Assembly (NCBI GenBank): GCA_963210315.1
Contig: OY723241.1
Coordinates: forward strand, 1,674,001 to 1,738,000
Length of the DNA stretch: 64,000 nucleotides
Origin: Rhynchopus euleeides
Taxonomy: Eukaryota; Euglenozoa; Diplonemea; Diplonemida; Diplonemidae
Reading direction: 5' to 3'
Position numbers and translations under genes: made by a program
Notes under the pieces: generated by a model
Told to the model about the DNA's origin: nothing
The model's input: the letters and a program-made list of their open reading frames with translations, nothing else
The model's database searches: none
In this document: in pieces, positions 41,384 through 51,131 of the stretch
Layout: the number at the start of each line of letters is the position of its first letter
Numbering within the stretch: the first letter of the stretch is position 1

Positions 41384-41589
41384 TACGTATAATACGTTTA
41401 ATACGCGTATTTTTGAACCCTGCCCCACCCCCCCCCTCCCCCCCGGCCCGTTTGTCACATTTGTCACGTTTGGCAGGCACTTCACAGTCCAACGGGCGCA
41501 GGGAGCTTTTCAACACATCCCCTGCAAACCCCCCCTTCCTGCCTTTCCTTTGTGATTTCTCCACATAACTCCCCGCACAACGTGTCCTC

Positions 41590-41611
41590 ACCCACCCCAC
41601 ACCCCCTCCAG
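41590..41611 (+). promoter_or_regulatory. Putative trans-splice acceptor of the dioxygenase-like gene
   Basis: CACCCACCCCACACCCCCTCCAG (AG 41610-41611) ends eight bases before the ATG at 41619. Confidence 0.45.
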
Positions 41612-41618
41612 GGCGAGG

Positions 41619-43397
41619 ATGGCCGCGCCCTCCTGTGATGCACTAAGGGCCGACGCCTGGGTCCCAGGCTGCGTCGTGCTGGGCGCCATCCCCGAGGCTC
41701 TCCGTGGGACGGTCTTCACTGTGGGGCCCGACTGGGAAGATGCGTCCCACCCTGCACACCTGCTGGACAGACCTGGTGTGGTGACCCGCATCACCTTCCC
41801 TGGGGGGAACGCGTGCCATGTGAAGGCGCGGGCGCTGGGGAAGCAGGGAGATCCTGACCGGGCGTACCACTTCACTCCCAATGTCGGCGGGACCTTGGGG
41901 ATGCTGTATGGCTTTGCACATAACAGGGGCTGGGTCACCTCAGAGGTGCCCCGCCATCACGCACACAACTACAACATCTCCGTTGTGGAGCCTCCCGCTG
42001 CACAGCAGGGTGGGGGCGGCAGACGCGCCCCACACGGGGCACCCCCTGCGCCTTCATCCGCCACCCCCACGGCTCGGGCTCAGGAGCCCGTGATTCACGT
42101 GCATTCTGTCGTGTCACCGCCCGTCTGCCTCGACCCACACAGCCTCACACCTTTTGGCTGTGGCGGTGTCCTGGTCAGGCCTGCAGCAGCAGGTGGCGGG
42201 GGCGGAGCCCCCACCTCTGCATCCAGCTCCCCAGGGATGGTGGCGTGGCCCAAGCCGCTGCGGGTGGCGGGTATTCGGAGGGATGGTGCAGGTGCCTCGC
42301 AGATGTCGGCGGAGCTGCGCTACACCTGCGGGGGGCAGGCCGCGGTGCATGAGGTGGTGATCCCACCGGCAGGGGGTGTCGCGGTGGGTGGCGGCGTGAA
42401 GGTTCCGGGGAACACCCTGCCGCACACATGCCTGCCGACAGAGAGGCACATGATACTCTACGCATGCAACGGGTGGAGCTCGGAGTTCATCAACGATGCG
42501 AAGTCGATCCTCCGCACTTCCCCTGCGGGTCTGCTCCGCCGCACCCACGCCCACCCCGCTTTTGACGCCGCTGCCGTGCCCTCTGCGAATGGATACCGCT
42601 CCTTCAACAACATCGTGATGGTGCCCCGCGCGTCTGCCCCGCAGCAGCCTGTAGGGCGGGGCAGCGAGGCAACACCTAAGCCCCCCGCAGCAGAGCTGCT
42701 CCCGGTGTCAGGGTTTGTCGCAAAGCTCTTAGGTGTCGTGCAGGATGGCGCCGGGCAGACCGTCGTTGCAGCAATGGTGCTGCGGACCGACTCGGAGGAC
42801 TGCCCCACGACGGACTACCTCTTCGCTGGCCTGCAGGGGGAGGATTCAGTGTCGGCGCTGCACCCCGCCACCCGGTCCGGATCTGCCGCGCTCCGCAGGC
42901 GTGCCCCCTTCGAGCTTCAGCTGCTGGTGCTGTCGCCTGGGAAGCCTGTCAACCAGATCCCCATGGCGTCGTATATTATGGGGTGTACCCTGAACACCTC
43001 CAGGGCGGTGCGGCCCTGCCGGTTTGTGTATAGCTTCTCGGGGATGGGGGTGCGGAAGCACGACCTGGTGACGAAGACCGATGTGGAGTGGAGTGCGGCG
43101 GATGAAAACCTCCACGGCTTCACGGTGGTGCACATCCTGTTTGTGGAGGCGGCGGGCGGCACGGAGGCCCGTCCGGAGGATGACGGGTTCCTCATCGCGC
43201 AGCTGCACCCGCTCTTCTTCGACGCGCCTTCGGCGCATGGGTATGCCGCGGAGGACAGGCAGACGCATTACGCCATCCTCGCGCCGGGGAGTGCGCAGAT
43301 CGATATGGTTGCCCTGATCAAGGCGCCCTGCCTGCTGCCCCCTCCCCTCGGCTCGGTGCACACACGCAGGATTTTTGTTCCCGAATCCAGGCTGTAA
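41619..43397 (+). CDS. Carotenoid cleavage dioxygenase / RPE65-family-like protein (divergent)
   Basis: 592 aa. The N-terminus has the family entry motif: IPEALRGTVFTVGPDWE (residues about 24-40), then a LLDRPGVVTRITF strand equivalent to FDGDGMVHAI. Candidate iron-ligand histidines follow: RHHAHNYNIS (about 107-116), IHVHSVV (about 150) and a late SVHTRRIF (about 581), where members usually have GFHGTF. EDDGFLIAQL near residue 523 matches the EDDG block, and CRFVYSF (about 467) the YVYG strand. The family is a seven-bladed propeller with Fe(II) held by four His that cleaves polyene double bases such as carotenoids or retinoid-type substrates. Gly/Pro/Ala-rich insertions (about 125-145, 195-215) and imperfect ligand spacing make activity uncertain. 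Intronless. Confidence 0.65.
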   Translation: MAAPSCDALRADAWVPGCVVLGAIPEALRGTVFTVGPDWEDASHPAHLLDRPGVVTRITFPGGNACHVKARALGKQGDPDRAYHFTPNVGGTLGMLYGFAHNRGWVTSEVPRHHAHNYNISVVEPPAAQQGGGGRRAPHGAPPAPSSATPTARAQEPVIHVHSVVSPPVCLDPHSLTPFGCGGVLVRPAAAGGGGGAPTSASSSPGMVAWPKPLRVAGIRRDGAGASQMSAELRYTCGGQAAVHEVVIPPAGGVAVGGGVKVPGNTLPHTCLPTERHMILYACNGWSSEFINDAKSILRTSPAGLLRRTHAHPAFDAAAVPSANGYRSFNNIVMVPRASAPQQPVGRGSEATPKPPAAELLPVSGFVAKLLGVVQDGAGQTVVAAMVLRTDSEDCPTTDYLFAGLQGEDSVSALHPATRSGSAALRRRAPFELQLLVLSPGKPVNQIPMASYIMGCTLNTSRAVRPCRFVYSFSGMGVRKHDLVTKTDVEWSAADENLHGFTVVHILFVEAAGGTEARPEDDGFLIAQLHPLFFDAPSAHGYAAEDRQTHYAILAPGSAQIDMVALIKAPCLLPPPLGSVHTRRIFVPESRL

Positions 43398-44879
43398 AGG
43401 TGGGAAGGGGGTGAGGGGGTGGGGTATACCTATACAGGTAGGTAGGTAGGCAGGTGGGTAGGTAGGTGGGTAGGTAGGTAGGTAGGTAGGTAGAGATCTA
43501 GAGAGAGGGAGATGGGGAGAGGTAGTGGGGAGTCGCGTCCTGCGCATATCCTCATCGCATCAAGTCAGGCAGGCGGGGGGGTATGGGGGCGCGTAGGATT
43601 GAGGCAGGGCCTGGAGGTGGGTGGGTGGGAGAGGGAGGGGGGTTTTTTTTTGTTAGTTCGGCGTAGCCAACTGGGGAAACTTTCTGTGCCTTTAGCTGGA
43701 TCGTGCGGCCCCACTCACACCACTTCATCAGACCGGGGAGTGGTGTACACAAAGAGTGGGGTCTGCGTTCCAACAAAACAACTTTCGGCGGTAATTGGTT
43801 TGTTGTCTCGTTTTGCTGTCACTTTACGATCCAGTGGGGGCACAGATAGTTTCTGTGGTGTGCTGTGTGATGTCCGTGTTCTGTGTGGGGGACGCCCCTA
43901 CGTGGTTGCTTGCCCTGTGGTGGTGTGCAATTGTTGTTGGGGGTGGGGGATGAGGAGGGGGTGTAGCCGGCTAGCCATGAGCTGGAGGAGGGGGAGGGGT
44001 GGCCACCCGCATTTGAAAAGTGTAGGTGAGGTCCCTGCCCGTGTTCTGGCAATAAGGAGGGAGGGGTGGGGGCGGGGGGGCGTGGCTGCCCGCTGCTCCA
44101 GTCATGCATTAGCCTGAATTTTGCTTTATATTGGATAACAACGCTTCAATAAAACACAGACACCACGCGCACCAACATGCATCCATGACCACGTCCAGTG
44201 GAATCGTCCGCTGCGTGGGAGGATCCCCCGCGTACATTGTTTCGGTCTTTATTTTTGTGATTTTTCGAATCCCACAACACTTGCAGCCAGGGCCTTTGCA
44301 ATCCAACGTTCTATGTGTCATGCGTGCCGTGCCTGTGTGTGTGTAGAGTGGCGTGTGTCGCCATGGGCCTGAAGTGTTGGCTGCTTGCCTCTGCTCCTAC
44401 GAACGTGCCACCCGGTGCTTTCTTAACAATATTCGCAGTGTGCGGGCGGCTTGTGTTCCACTGTGGCAGTGCCGGGTATCCACCTGTGTTTTGTGCTTTT
44501 TACGTGTTTTCTTCGTGTAGATTCCACCCGCAGCCAGCCCAGCCCGAAGCATGCTCAGACTTCGACAACTTCGAGAGTGCAAGAATGAGCATTGCACGGC
44601 ACTGCTCTCTGGTCTCCTCTGTGGCACCTGCCATGAGAGACGCAGCGAGGCCTCTGGCAGGACTGCAGGCTGCCGCCAGTCGGTTGTGCCTCATCCCGAA
44701 GGTCCCGTATATGTATCAGCCCTTGTTTGCACCCCCTCTGCAGCAAAGGCTGTGGCCCTGATAGAAACGGCCTGCATGCTCCAGCAACTGCAACAGCTCC
44801 GTCTCTTTGTGTTTGGAGCTCGTCTGGGGAGGTCTTTCAACCTTCGCATACACACCGCAGCAGGATTTTGGACACAACA
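43398..44879. other. Intergenic region
   Basis: Begins with a TAGG-rich tract (about 43434-43495). No gene is firmly supported. Possible upstream exons for the cellulase exist (for example ATG at 44363 or 44585), but no join could be preferred. A pyrimidine stretch ends in CACACCGCAG (AG 44859-44860), 19 bases before the cellulase ATG. Confidence 0.45.
43434..43495. repeat. TAGG-type microsatellite
   Basis: About 15 degenerate TAGG / GTGGG units just after the stop codon of the dioxygenase-like gene. Confidence 0.85.
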
Positions 44880-46484
44880 ATGCAGAGGTTCGCGGGGCAA
44901 TGGCCTTCGCAGCTGAACCAACAGGCCAGCCCAGTCGACAACTCGGGGTTCGTCAGCTGCCACGGGAAGCTGCGGCTGGATGGGCTGCAGCTGGTGGATG
45001 AGCACGGAGCCCCTGTGCAGCTGATGGGGGTGAGCAGCCACGGGCTCCACTGGTTCCCTGACTGTAGCACCAAAGAGAGCATCACGCATCTGGTGCAGAC
45101 ATGGGGCATCACAGTCTTCCGGGCTTCGATGTACGTCGGCGAGGGTGGGTATGCCACAGACGCGTCCATCAAGACAAAGGTGCTGGACATTGTGCAGTGG
45201 ACAGCGGAGTTGGGTGTCTACGTCATCATCGACTGGCATATGCTGACCCCTGGCAACCCGGATGCCAGCACATACTCTGGCGCTGATGCCTTCTGGGAGG
45301 ACATCGCTGTGCGGTACAGGGACTCGAAGCACGTGCTGTATGAGATTGCGAACGAACCGAACGGTGTGGAGTGGCCCACGGTGCTAGCGTACCACAACCG
45401 CATCATTGGCGTGATCCGTGCAAAGGACCCTGAGACGGTGATCTTGGCGGGGACGACGACGTGGAGCCAGGACCTCCACCTTGCAGCTGAGCAGGGTGTG
45501 GCCCAGCCGCACAACGTGATGTATGTGTTTCACTTCTACGCTGGCTCAGACTACCACATGGGCCTGCTGCCCCGTGTTCGCACGGCTGCGTCGCAGATTC
45601 CGATCTTCGTGACGGAGTGGGGTGCCACGATGCCAACTGGGGACGGCGGGGTGTTCCTGGAGAACGGTTTTAAGTTTGTCGACGAGTTCCGCTCCATCGG
45701 TTCGAAGGGGGTGAAGCTGAGCTGGACAGCCTGGAGCATCGCCGACAAGGAGGAGTCGTCTGCCTGTTTCCTGAATGGTGCATGCGCCAGCCGCCAGTGG
45801 GAGCAGGTGTCGTGCTCCGGTGCCTTCATACGCGCCTACATCCGCACGCACGTGCAGCGCTGCGAAGTGCCCACCACACCTGCCCCCCCGGTCACATCTG
45901 CACCCCCTGCAACGCCGACACCCCCTCAAACCCCGGCACCACCTCTGACCTGCGAAGACGTGTGGGGCAGCGCAGCCTGCGACGACGCACAGGGCGGCTG
46001 CTCCACCTGCGGGGGGCGCATCCAGTGGATGGTGGACAACGCAGGCATGACTGAGGCGGAGGCGCGCAACAGCATCGCTGAGAACTTCCCTGCGGAGTGC
46101 GGGCCGTGCGCATCGTCGACACCCCCGGCCACACCGACACCTCCTTCCGGGTCGTGCTACCCACAGGTCAGCATCTGGGGCACATGCACATCATGGTCGT
46201 GCTGCCAGAGCGGGCTGACATGCTACCGGAAATCCCAGTGGTACGCACAGTGCAGGGAGAGCTGCCCCAGCACCGGGTGGGACTGCACGGTGCTCGTTGA
46301 CACACGCACCTGCGATGCAGTGCTCGACAGCGCAGCCTGCGACGACGCACAGGGCGGCTGCTCGACCTGCCGGGGGCGCATCCAGTGGATGGTGGACAAC
46401 GCAGGCATGACCGAGGCAGAGGCGCGCAACAGCATCGCTCAGAACTTCCCTGCGGAGTGCGGGCCGTGCGGGGTGAGGCCCTGA
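44880..46484 (+). CDS. GH5 family (subfamily 2-like) endo-beta-1,4-glucanase with three C-terminal Cys-rich modules
   Basis: 534 aa from the ATG at 44880. Residues about 20-305 are a GH5 barrel: MGVSSHGLHWF, RASMYVGEGGY, VIIDWHML, acid/base Glu in YEIANEPNG (about 158), HFYAG, nucleophile Glu in IFVTEWGA (about 245), then WTAWSIADKEESSA. This is closest to bacterial-type Cel5A cellulases. After a Thr/Pro linker come two near-identical modules (CDDAQGGCSTC..RIQWMVDNAGMTEAEARNSIA.NFPAECGPC; about 358-411 and 478-530). Between them sits a CBM1-like module (IWGTCTSWSCCQSGLTC..YAQC, about 423-471). Role: cleavage of cellulose or mixed beta-glucans. Odd: no signal peptide follows this ATG; the secretion signal may be in an unrecognised upstream exon. 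Bacterial-type catalysis suggests old lateral transfer. Confidence 0.9.
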   Translation: MQRFAGQWPSQLNQQASPVDNSGFVSCHGKLRLDGLQLVDEHGAPVQLMGVSSHGLHWFPDCSTKESITHLVQTWGITVFRASMYVGEGGYATDASIKTKVLDIVQWTAELGVYVIIDWHMLTPGNPDASTYSGADAFWEDIAVRYRDSKHVLYEIANEPNGVEWPTVLAYHNRIIGVIRAKDPETVILAGTTTWSQDLHLAAEQGVAQPHNVMYVFHFYAGSDYHMGLLPRVRTAASQIPIFVTEWGATMPTGDGGVFLENGFKFVDEFRSIGSKGVKLSWTAWSIADKEESSACFLNGACASRQWEQVSCSGAFIRAYIRTHVQRCEVPTTPAPPVTSAPPATPTPPQTPAPPLTCEDVWGSAACDDAQGGCSTCGGRIQWMVDNAGMTEAEARNSIAENFPAECGPCASSTPPATPTPPSGSCYPQVSIWGTCTSWSCCQSGLTCYRKSQWYAQCRESCPSTGWDCTVLVDTRTCDAVLDSAACDDAQGGCSTCRGRIQWMVDNAGMTEAEARNSIAQNFPAECGPCGVRP

Positions 46485-47319
46485 GCTCCCGGGGCTGCCC
46501 CACACCCCACCCCCTTCCCTCCGACGAACCCAAGAATCACCCTAAATCAAGGCGGCCCTTCGCTCTGTGCCACTGTGTGTCAAAACAGTGCCGCTTCACA
46601 CAGCCAGTGTTGTGAGGCGGCTCATTTTTTCCCCAATGCATTTCTGACCGAAGGCCCCCAATAAGCCCCCATCGCAAGCGTTTCCCATTGCATGCGACCC
46701 TCCGGGTAATGTGCGGGCTGTCCAGCAACAAGCAGTTTCGTGTCTATTCTCTCCTGCGCGTGTGCCTTCCCTGTATACACGCCCCCTGTGCATTGGCCCG
46801 GTGAGACCTTCGCTGGACTCTGTGCACGCGGGCAAGCTGTAGTATGGTGTGCACCGACGCAGTGTCTATCCATGCGGTCAACAACGACCCACACTCCCAC
46901 CCTTTTGCAGGGAGCTGCGGAGAAGAACATCTCCGCAGGCATTTCTGAACCCCGTTCTAAACCTTGGACGCCCTCCTTTTGGGCCGGCCCTATTTTTTTT
47001 GTTTGTTTGTTGCGACGGTTGTGTGCGACTTCGACGTCCCGTGTGAGTGGGGGAGGGGGGCTGGGGAGAGGAAGGGGTGCGGGTATTCTCGTCATGGGGG
47101 TACTCACACCTAAAGCATGCGAGAAAGCGAGAGATTGCGTGAGATAGGGTGGGCCATGTATCCAACCCTGCTCTTGCTCGAGATAGAGCCTCTGGCTCTG
47201 CGTGTGCTCCGTCAGGATCGCCTGTGGTGTCCACCGACACAGGGTGGTGGGCGGCAGTTTGTTGCTATGCTGTCGATCCAGCAGGCGTGTAGTTCCGTCC
47301 CCCCCCCCCCCCCCCCCTA
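46485..47319. other. Intergenic spacer
   Basis: No gene or repeat recognised apart from a C run (47300-47317) directly left of the foldback element's TA target. Confidence 0.5.
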
Positions 47320-48466
47320 GGGGGGGTCAAATGCCACCCTTTTACGTGGACAAACACGATTTTTCAAAAAACCGGCGCAGAGGCCCCAAAGCCCCCGTAA
47401 ACCCTCCAAACCCCCCCAGATCGGTCCGGAAACCCATCGAACCCCACTTTTCCACCATTCCGGGCACCTCAGGTGCCCGAATTGGGGTACCTAAATTTTG
47501 TGCCACCGTTTGGTACCGTACAGTGCCACTGTGTGGGAGGTTGGAAAAGAAAATGCCCCAACACACCACATCTGAGGGTTGCAATGCATGTTGCTTGCCA
47601 ACCACGTCATCCGGTGGGTGTCAGGCGCTATGTAGGTGGCATTAGCCAGGTCTTCGATGTGTTCTGGCTTGTATATATACCTCCCTGCCACCATGCACCG
47701 GGAGGCTGCCTGTAGGTACGGAACAGTCCAGATGGTCGTGTGATTCCTGTGCAGCAGTGCTCCACAACCGGGATGTGTTGACAACGACTGTTGAAACACG
47801 AGCTGTACATTCCGGGAACACATGAAGTGCGCTGTCGTGGTACCCATTGTGCCAGAATTGGTAGTTGCTGCGGTCTACTTTGCCTGGCCCAAGAGCACTG
47901 GTACTGAACGGTGCAATATGCGTGGCGAGGTGAATACAACGGAAGCGCGCAAAGTCAATACAGCTCTCGGATGGCGGGTGGTGGTGCCACTAGTGTGTGA
48001 CGTTCACTCGAGGATACAACGCATCACAATGAATCAGCAACCGTGGACCGAGTACAATACGCTCTCTGTGGCTGGTGTGGGGGACAAAGGCAGTGCCTGT
48101 GCCGCAGGCAGGGAGGTATATATACAAGCCAGAACACATCGAAGACCTGGCTAATGCCACCTACATAGCGCCTGACACCCACCGGATGACGTGGTTGGCA
48201 AGCAACATGCATTGCAACCCTCAGATGTGGTGTGTTGGGGCATTTTCTTTTCCAACCTCCCACACAGTGGCACTGTACGGTACCAAACGGTGGCACAAAA
48301 TTTAGGTACCCCAATTCGGGCACCTGAGGTGCCCGGAATGGTGGAAAAGTGGGGTTCGATGGGTTTCCGGACCGATCTGGGGGGGTTTGGAGGGTTTACG
48401 GGGGCTTTGGGGCCTCTGCACCGGTTTTTTGAAAAATCGTGTTTGTCACCCCCATTTGACCCCCCC
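47320..48466. mobile_element. TA-flanked foldback element with about 360-bp inverted arms
   Basis: TA at 47318-47319 and 48467-48468. The left arm (47320-47689) and right arm (48107-48466) are near-perfect inverted copies starting GGGGGGGTCAAATG, with an internal CCGGGCACCTCAGGTGCCCG palindrome in each. The 417-bp spacer between them has no gene. The terminal GGGGGGGTCAAAT is shared with the other TA elements of the window, so it is a foldback derivative of that group. Confidence 0.85.
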
Positions 48467-49268
48467 TACCCCCCCCCCCCCCCCCCCGCCAGTTGCGAGA
48501 GAAGCTGGCGATTTGCGCGAGATTGGTGCTCACTGACTCGTGTGTTTCAAATGGCTAGAATCTGACAGGATTATCCGAGAGGGTGGCTGGTCGAAAAAGG
48601 CAAAATCCTCTGTCAGAATTCTAGAAACCCATGTCAATTGCAACGAAAAACAACATTCACGTGTGCGTGAGGGTCAGCCGAAGCAATCAAAATGATGTGG
48701 ATTCTGTCCTTTCCGTGCGCATTGCTTATTGACGCGCCCTCCCCCGTGATTTTTTCTCTCTCTCTCGTGCGTGATTGTATGTTGTGCCGGGCATGCAAAT
48801 AGTCCCCACACAAACTACCGCATCTGATATCGGCAGTCAAATAAACGACTCCGACAAATATATGTCATGCACCACGCTAAAGCCCGCGAGGCCATGGCGG
48901 GTGATTGTGCACCAGGAGTCTGGGCCTGCGCCGGACGATGTCGTCGTGTCTTCCCGAGCGAACAAAGGGGATGGTTGCCACTATGGAACACAGCCCCACT
49001 ACTCTGGGGAAGTACACCATGCTCTGTGTGGATAGATACACGATGCGGACACCTGGACATCTGCCACTACGGCCATCCGACAAGACAAGAAGAAGAACCC
49101 ACGGTGCAGGGCAGAACTACCCCATCCCACTCCTGCCACTGCCCCTCCCACCCTAACAGCAACGCGAGAGCGGGAGAAGGTGTGCCGAAAACACGGGCGG
49201 GGATGTGGTGCAGCGCCCCAAGTTCCGCCACCACCACCACCCAGCGCAGCCCACTGCTACACCGAAAA
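48467..49268. other. Upstream region of the ubiquitin-like protein gene
   Basis: A C run directly right of the element, then unique sequence. Pyrimidine-rich CCTCCCACCCTAACAG (AG 49158-49159) lies 109 bases before the ATG. Confidence 0.45.
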
Positions 49269-49916
49269 ATGGAAGTATTCATGAGGGATGTTGACGATGC
49301 AGACCGCGTGAACTGCATCGAGGTCCCGGACGATGCCCGCGTGCAGCATCTGATGAACCGGCTCTCGGAGGAGCGGAACGTCGTCCCCGAAAGCGTTGTC
49401 GTGCTGCTCAGCGGTGATGCCCTGCCTGCTGCGACGCGCCTGTGCGACATGGACCTCTCTGGAGGGGACGGCGTGTCGTACAAACTCGTGTCACCCCCCT
49501 TTATCGTGAGCCGCGACAGCATTTCCGACAGAAACAACACCTACAACGTGGCTGTCTTGGAGGACCACAAGTTGGTGTCCGCCATCCATAGCGTACGTGC
49601 GAAGGCTTCCACCTTCGAAGACCAGGGATGGGGCAACGAGAAGGGCCACGTCGTGCTGTTGCTCATCCGTGATGGCGAACAAGTCTGCTGCGAGTCTGTG
49701 TTTGGAGTTGCCCGTCAGGTTCCTCGTGAAAACCCGCCGATGCTTGTCACCGAGATGCAGCGGATTGCTGACCAGAGCCAGGTCGGGGACGTGCTGCGCT
49801 GCGGATATGTTGTTGGCGGCGGAGGCGGGCACTCGCTCACAGTCACCGGCCTCCACATCGTAGTCTTCTTCAAAGAGCCGCAGGCTGGTGACCTCGAGGA
49901 AACAGGTGCCTTGTGA
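49269..49916 (+). CDS. Two-domain protein: N-terminal ubiquitin-like fold and a DQGWGN-containing beta domain
   Basis: 215 aa. I chose the ATG at 49269 over the longer in-frame start at 48867 because the extra residues are low-complexity and precede a splice-acceptor-like AG. Residues 1-75 (MEVFMRDVDDADRVNCIEVPDDARVQHLMNRL..) follow a ubiquitin-like pattern of strand-strand-helix. Residues about 92-205 look all-beta, with the conspicuous motifs FEDQGWGNEKGHVVLLL and VVGGGGGHSLTVTGL spaced like a jelly-roll or C2-like sandwich. I do not recognise the family by name. It shares the ubiquitin-like N-terminus with the next gene, 1.2 kb away, so the two may be related in origin. Confidence 0.65.
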   Translation: MEVFMRDVDDADRVNCIEVPDDARVQHLMNRLSEERNVVPESVVVLLSGDALPAATRLCDMDLSGGDGVSYKLVSPPFIVSRDSISDRNNTYNVAVLEDHKLVSAIHSVRAKASTFEDQGWGNEKGHVVLLLIRDGEQVCCESVFGVARQVPRENPPMLVTEMQRIADQSQVGDVLRCGYVVGGGGGHSLTVTGLHIVVFFKEPQAGDLEETGAL

Positions 49917-51131
49917 TGGGGTGGGTGCTGTTTGCCCCACCCCCCCACTCCGGATTGCAGGGGTGGATAACATTGCTGCGAAGGGTTGTGTCTGTGGGGG
50001 GGTATACCTTCCGTACACACGACAGTCTAACCCGAGGCCGGCATGGGGCAAGATTTGCTTCGCAACACCAACCCGCCTCCCCCCTTCCAGTTTTTATATT
50101 TCTGCGTTCTTTTTCTCTACCCCACACCCCCTCCCACCCCCGAATTATACACACACGACGCTGAAGTACGTGAAATTACATGAAGGTCGACATGACGACT
50201 TACATGCACCAATTATTACATGCCCCTACATGGGAGATTGTATCCTTTTCACGGAAGAATTGCTCGACGCGCATGTAGGTTACATGCCATGATGGAATTG
50301 CATAGTTAGCTTACTCCCGCGTCATTCTGGTCCTCCTGCTCCAACAAGCGCGCAAGCCTTGTTTCGAAAGTCCAGATCTCTGTCGCCGCCACACCCCTCA
50401 CACCCCCCCCCCCCCCGCTCCTACACATGTTGAGCGAAAGGGATGCCCCCTGCACCACCTTGCTCTCCTCGACATCTCTCCTGTCCAGGACATACGGAGC
50501 CCTGCGGGGTCGCCCCCCTTTCTAGCCGACACCCGAGGCAGTCCTCCGAACTGGATGGGACATGAGGTGAGCGCAGCCGGCGAGCAATACGCTCGGGCGA
50601 AGGTTTAGAGGAAATCGGCGTCCAGACAGTCCCCCCCTCCACACCCACAGGGAGCGTGGCCCCCTGCTCTACTATGATCCCAACTGCGAGAGCACGACTC
50701 GCCAGCACGGCACACACCATGGAGTGGAGTGGGCTGTAATCCGCACAGAGTCTACCTATTTGAAACGCGGTCACCACAAACACATATACCCGGGTTGCAT
50801 TCGGTTTGTTTTGGTGCAAGCAGTGCCACTGCCACCCACATTTTTCCCCTCTCACCCCCCCCACCCCTCCTCCAGGTACCCCATACACAGCAACCACCCT
50901 CACCCCCACCCCCACGCCCCCAACCCACCCGTGCGAGCCACTCGCAACACCACCACCCCCCACTCCCATCTGACCGCCCCCCCCCCCCCTCCCGCGTGCC
51001 TTTTCAGGCGCACTACCGCCACCACCCCCTCCCCCCTTCTCCGCTTCCCACCTCTTGCATCTCGTCTGCATCGCCCAGCAGCTATAGCTCTCTCACCCCG
51101 CTATCCCGTCATCTGCACACCCCCTTCTCTG
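49917..51131. other. Intergenic region, pyrimidine-rich at its right end
   Basis: No gene. From 50830 to 51120 the + strand is strongly C/T-rich; CTGCATCGCCCAG (AG 51077-51078) is a likely acceptor for the next gene. Confidence 0.45.

Noticed and set aside
48867..49268. N-terminal extension of the ubiquitin-like protein
   Set aside because: Low-complexity Cys/His/Thr-rich residues upstream of a pyrimidine-AG site; more likely 5' non-coding.
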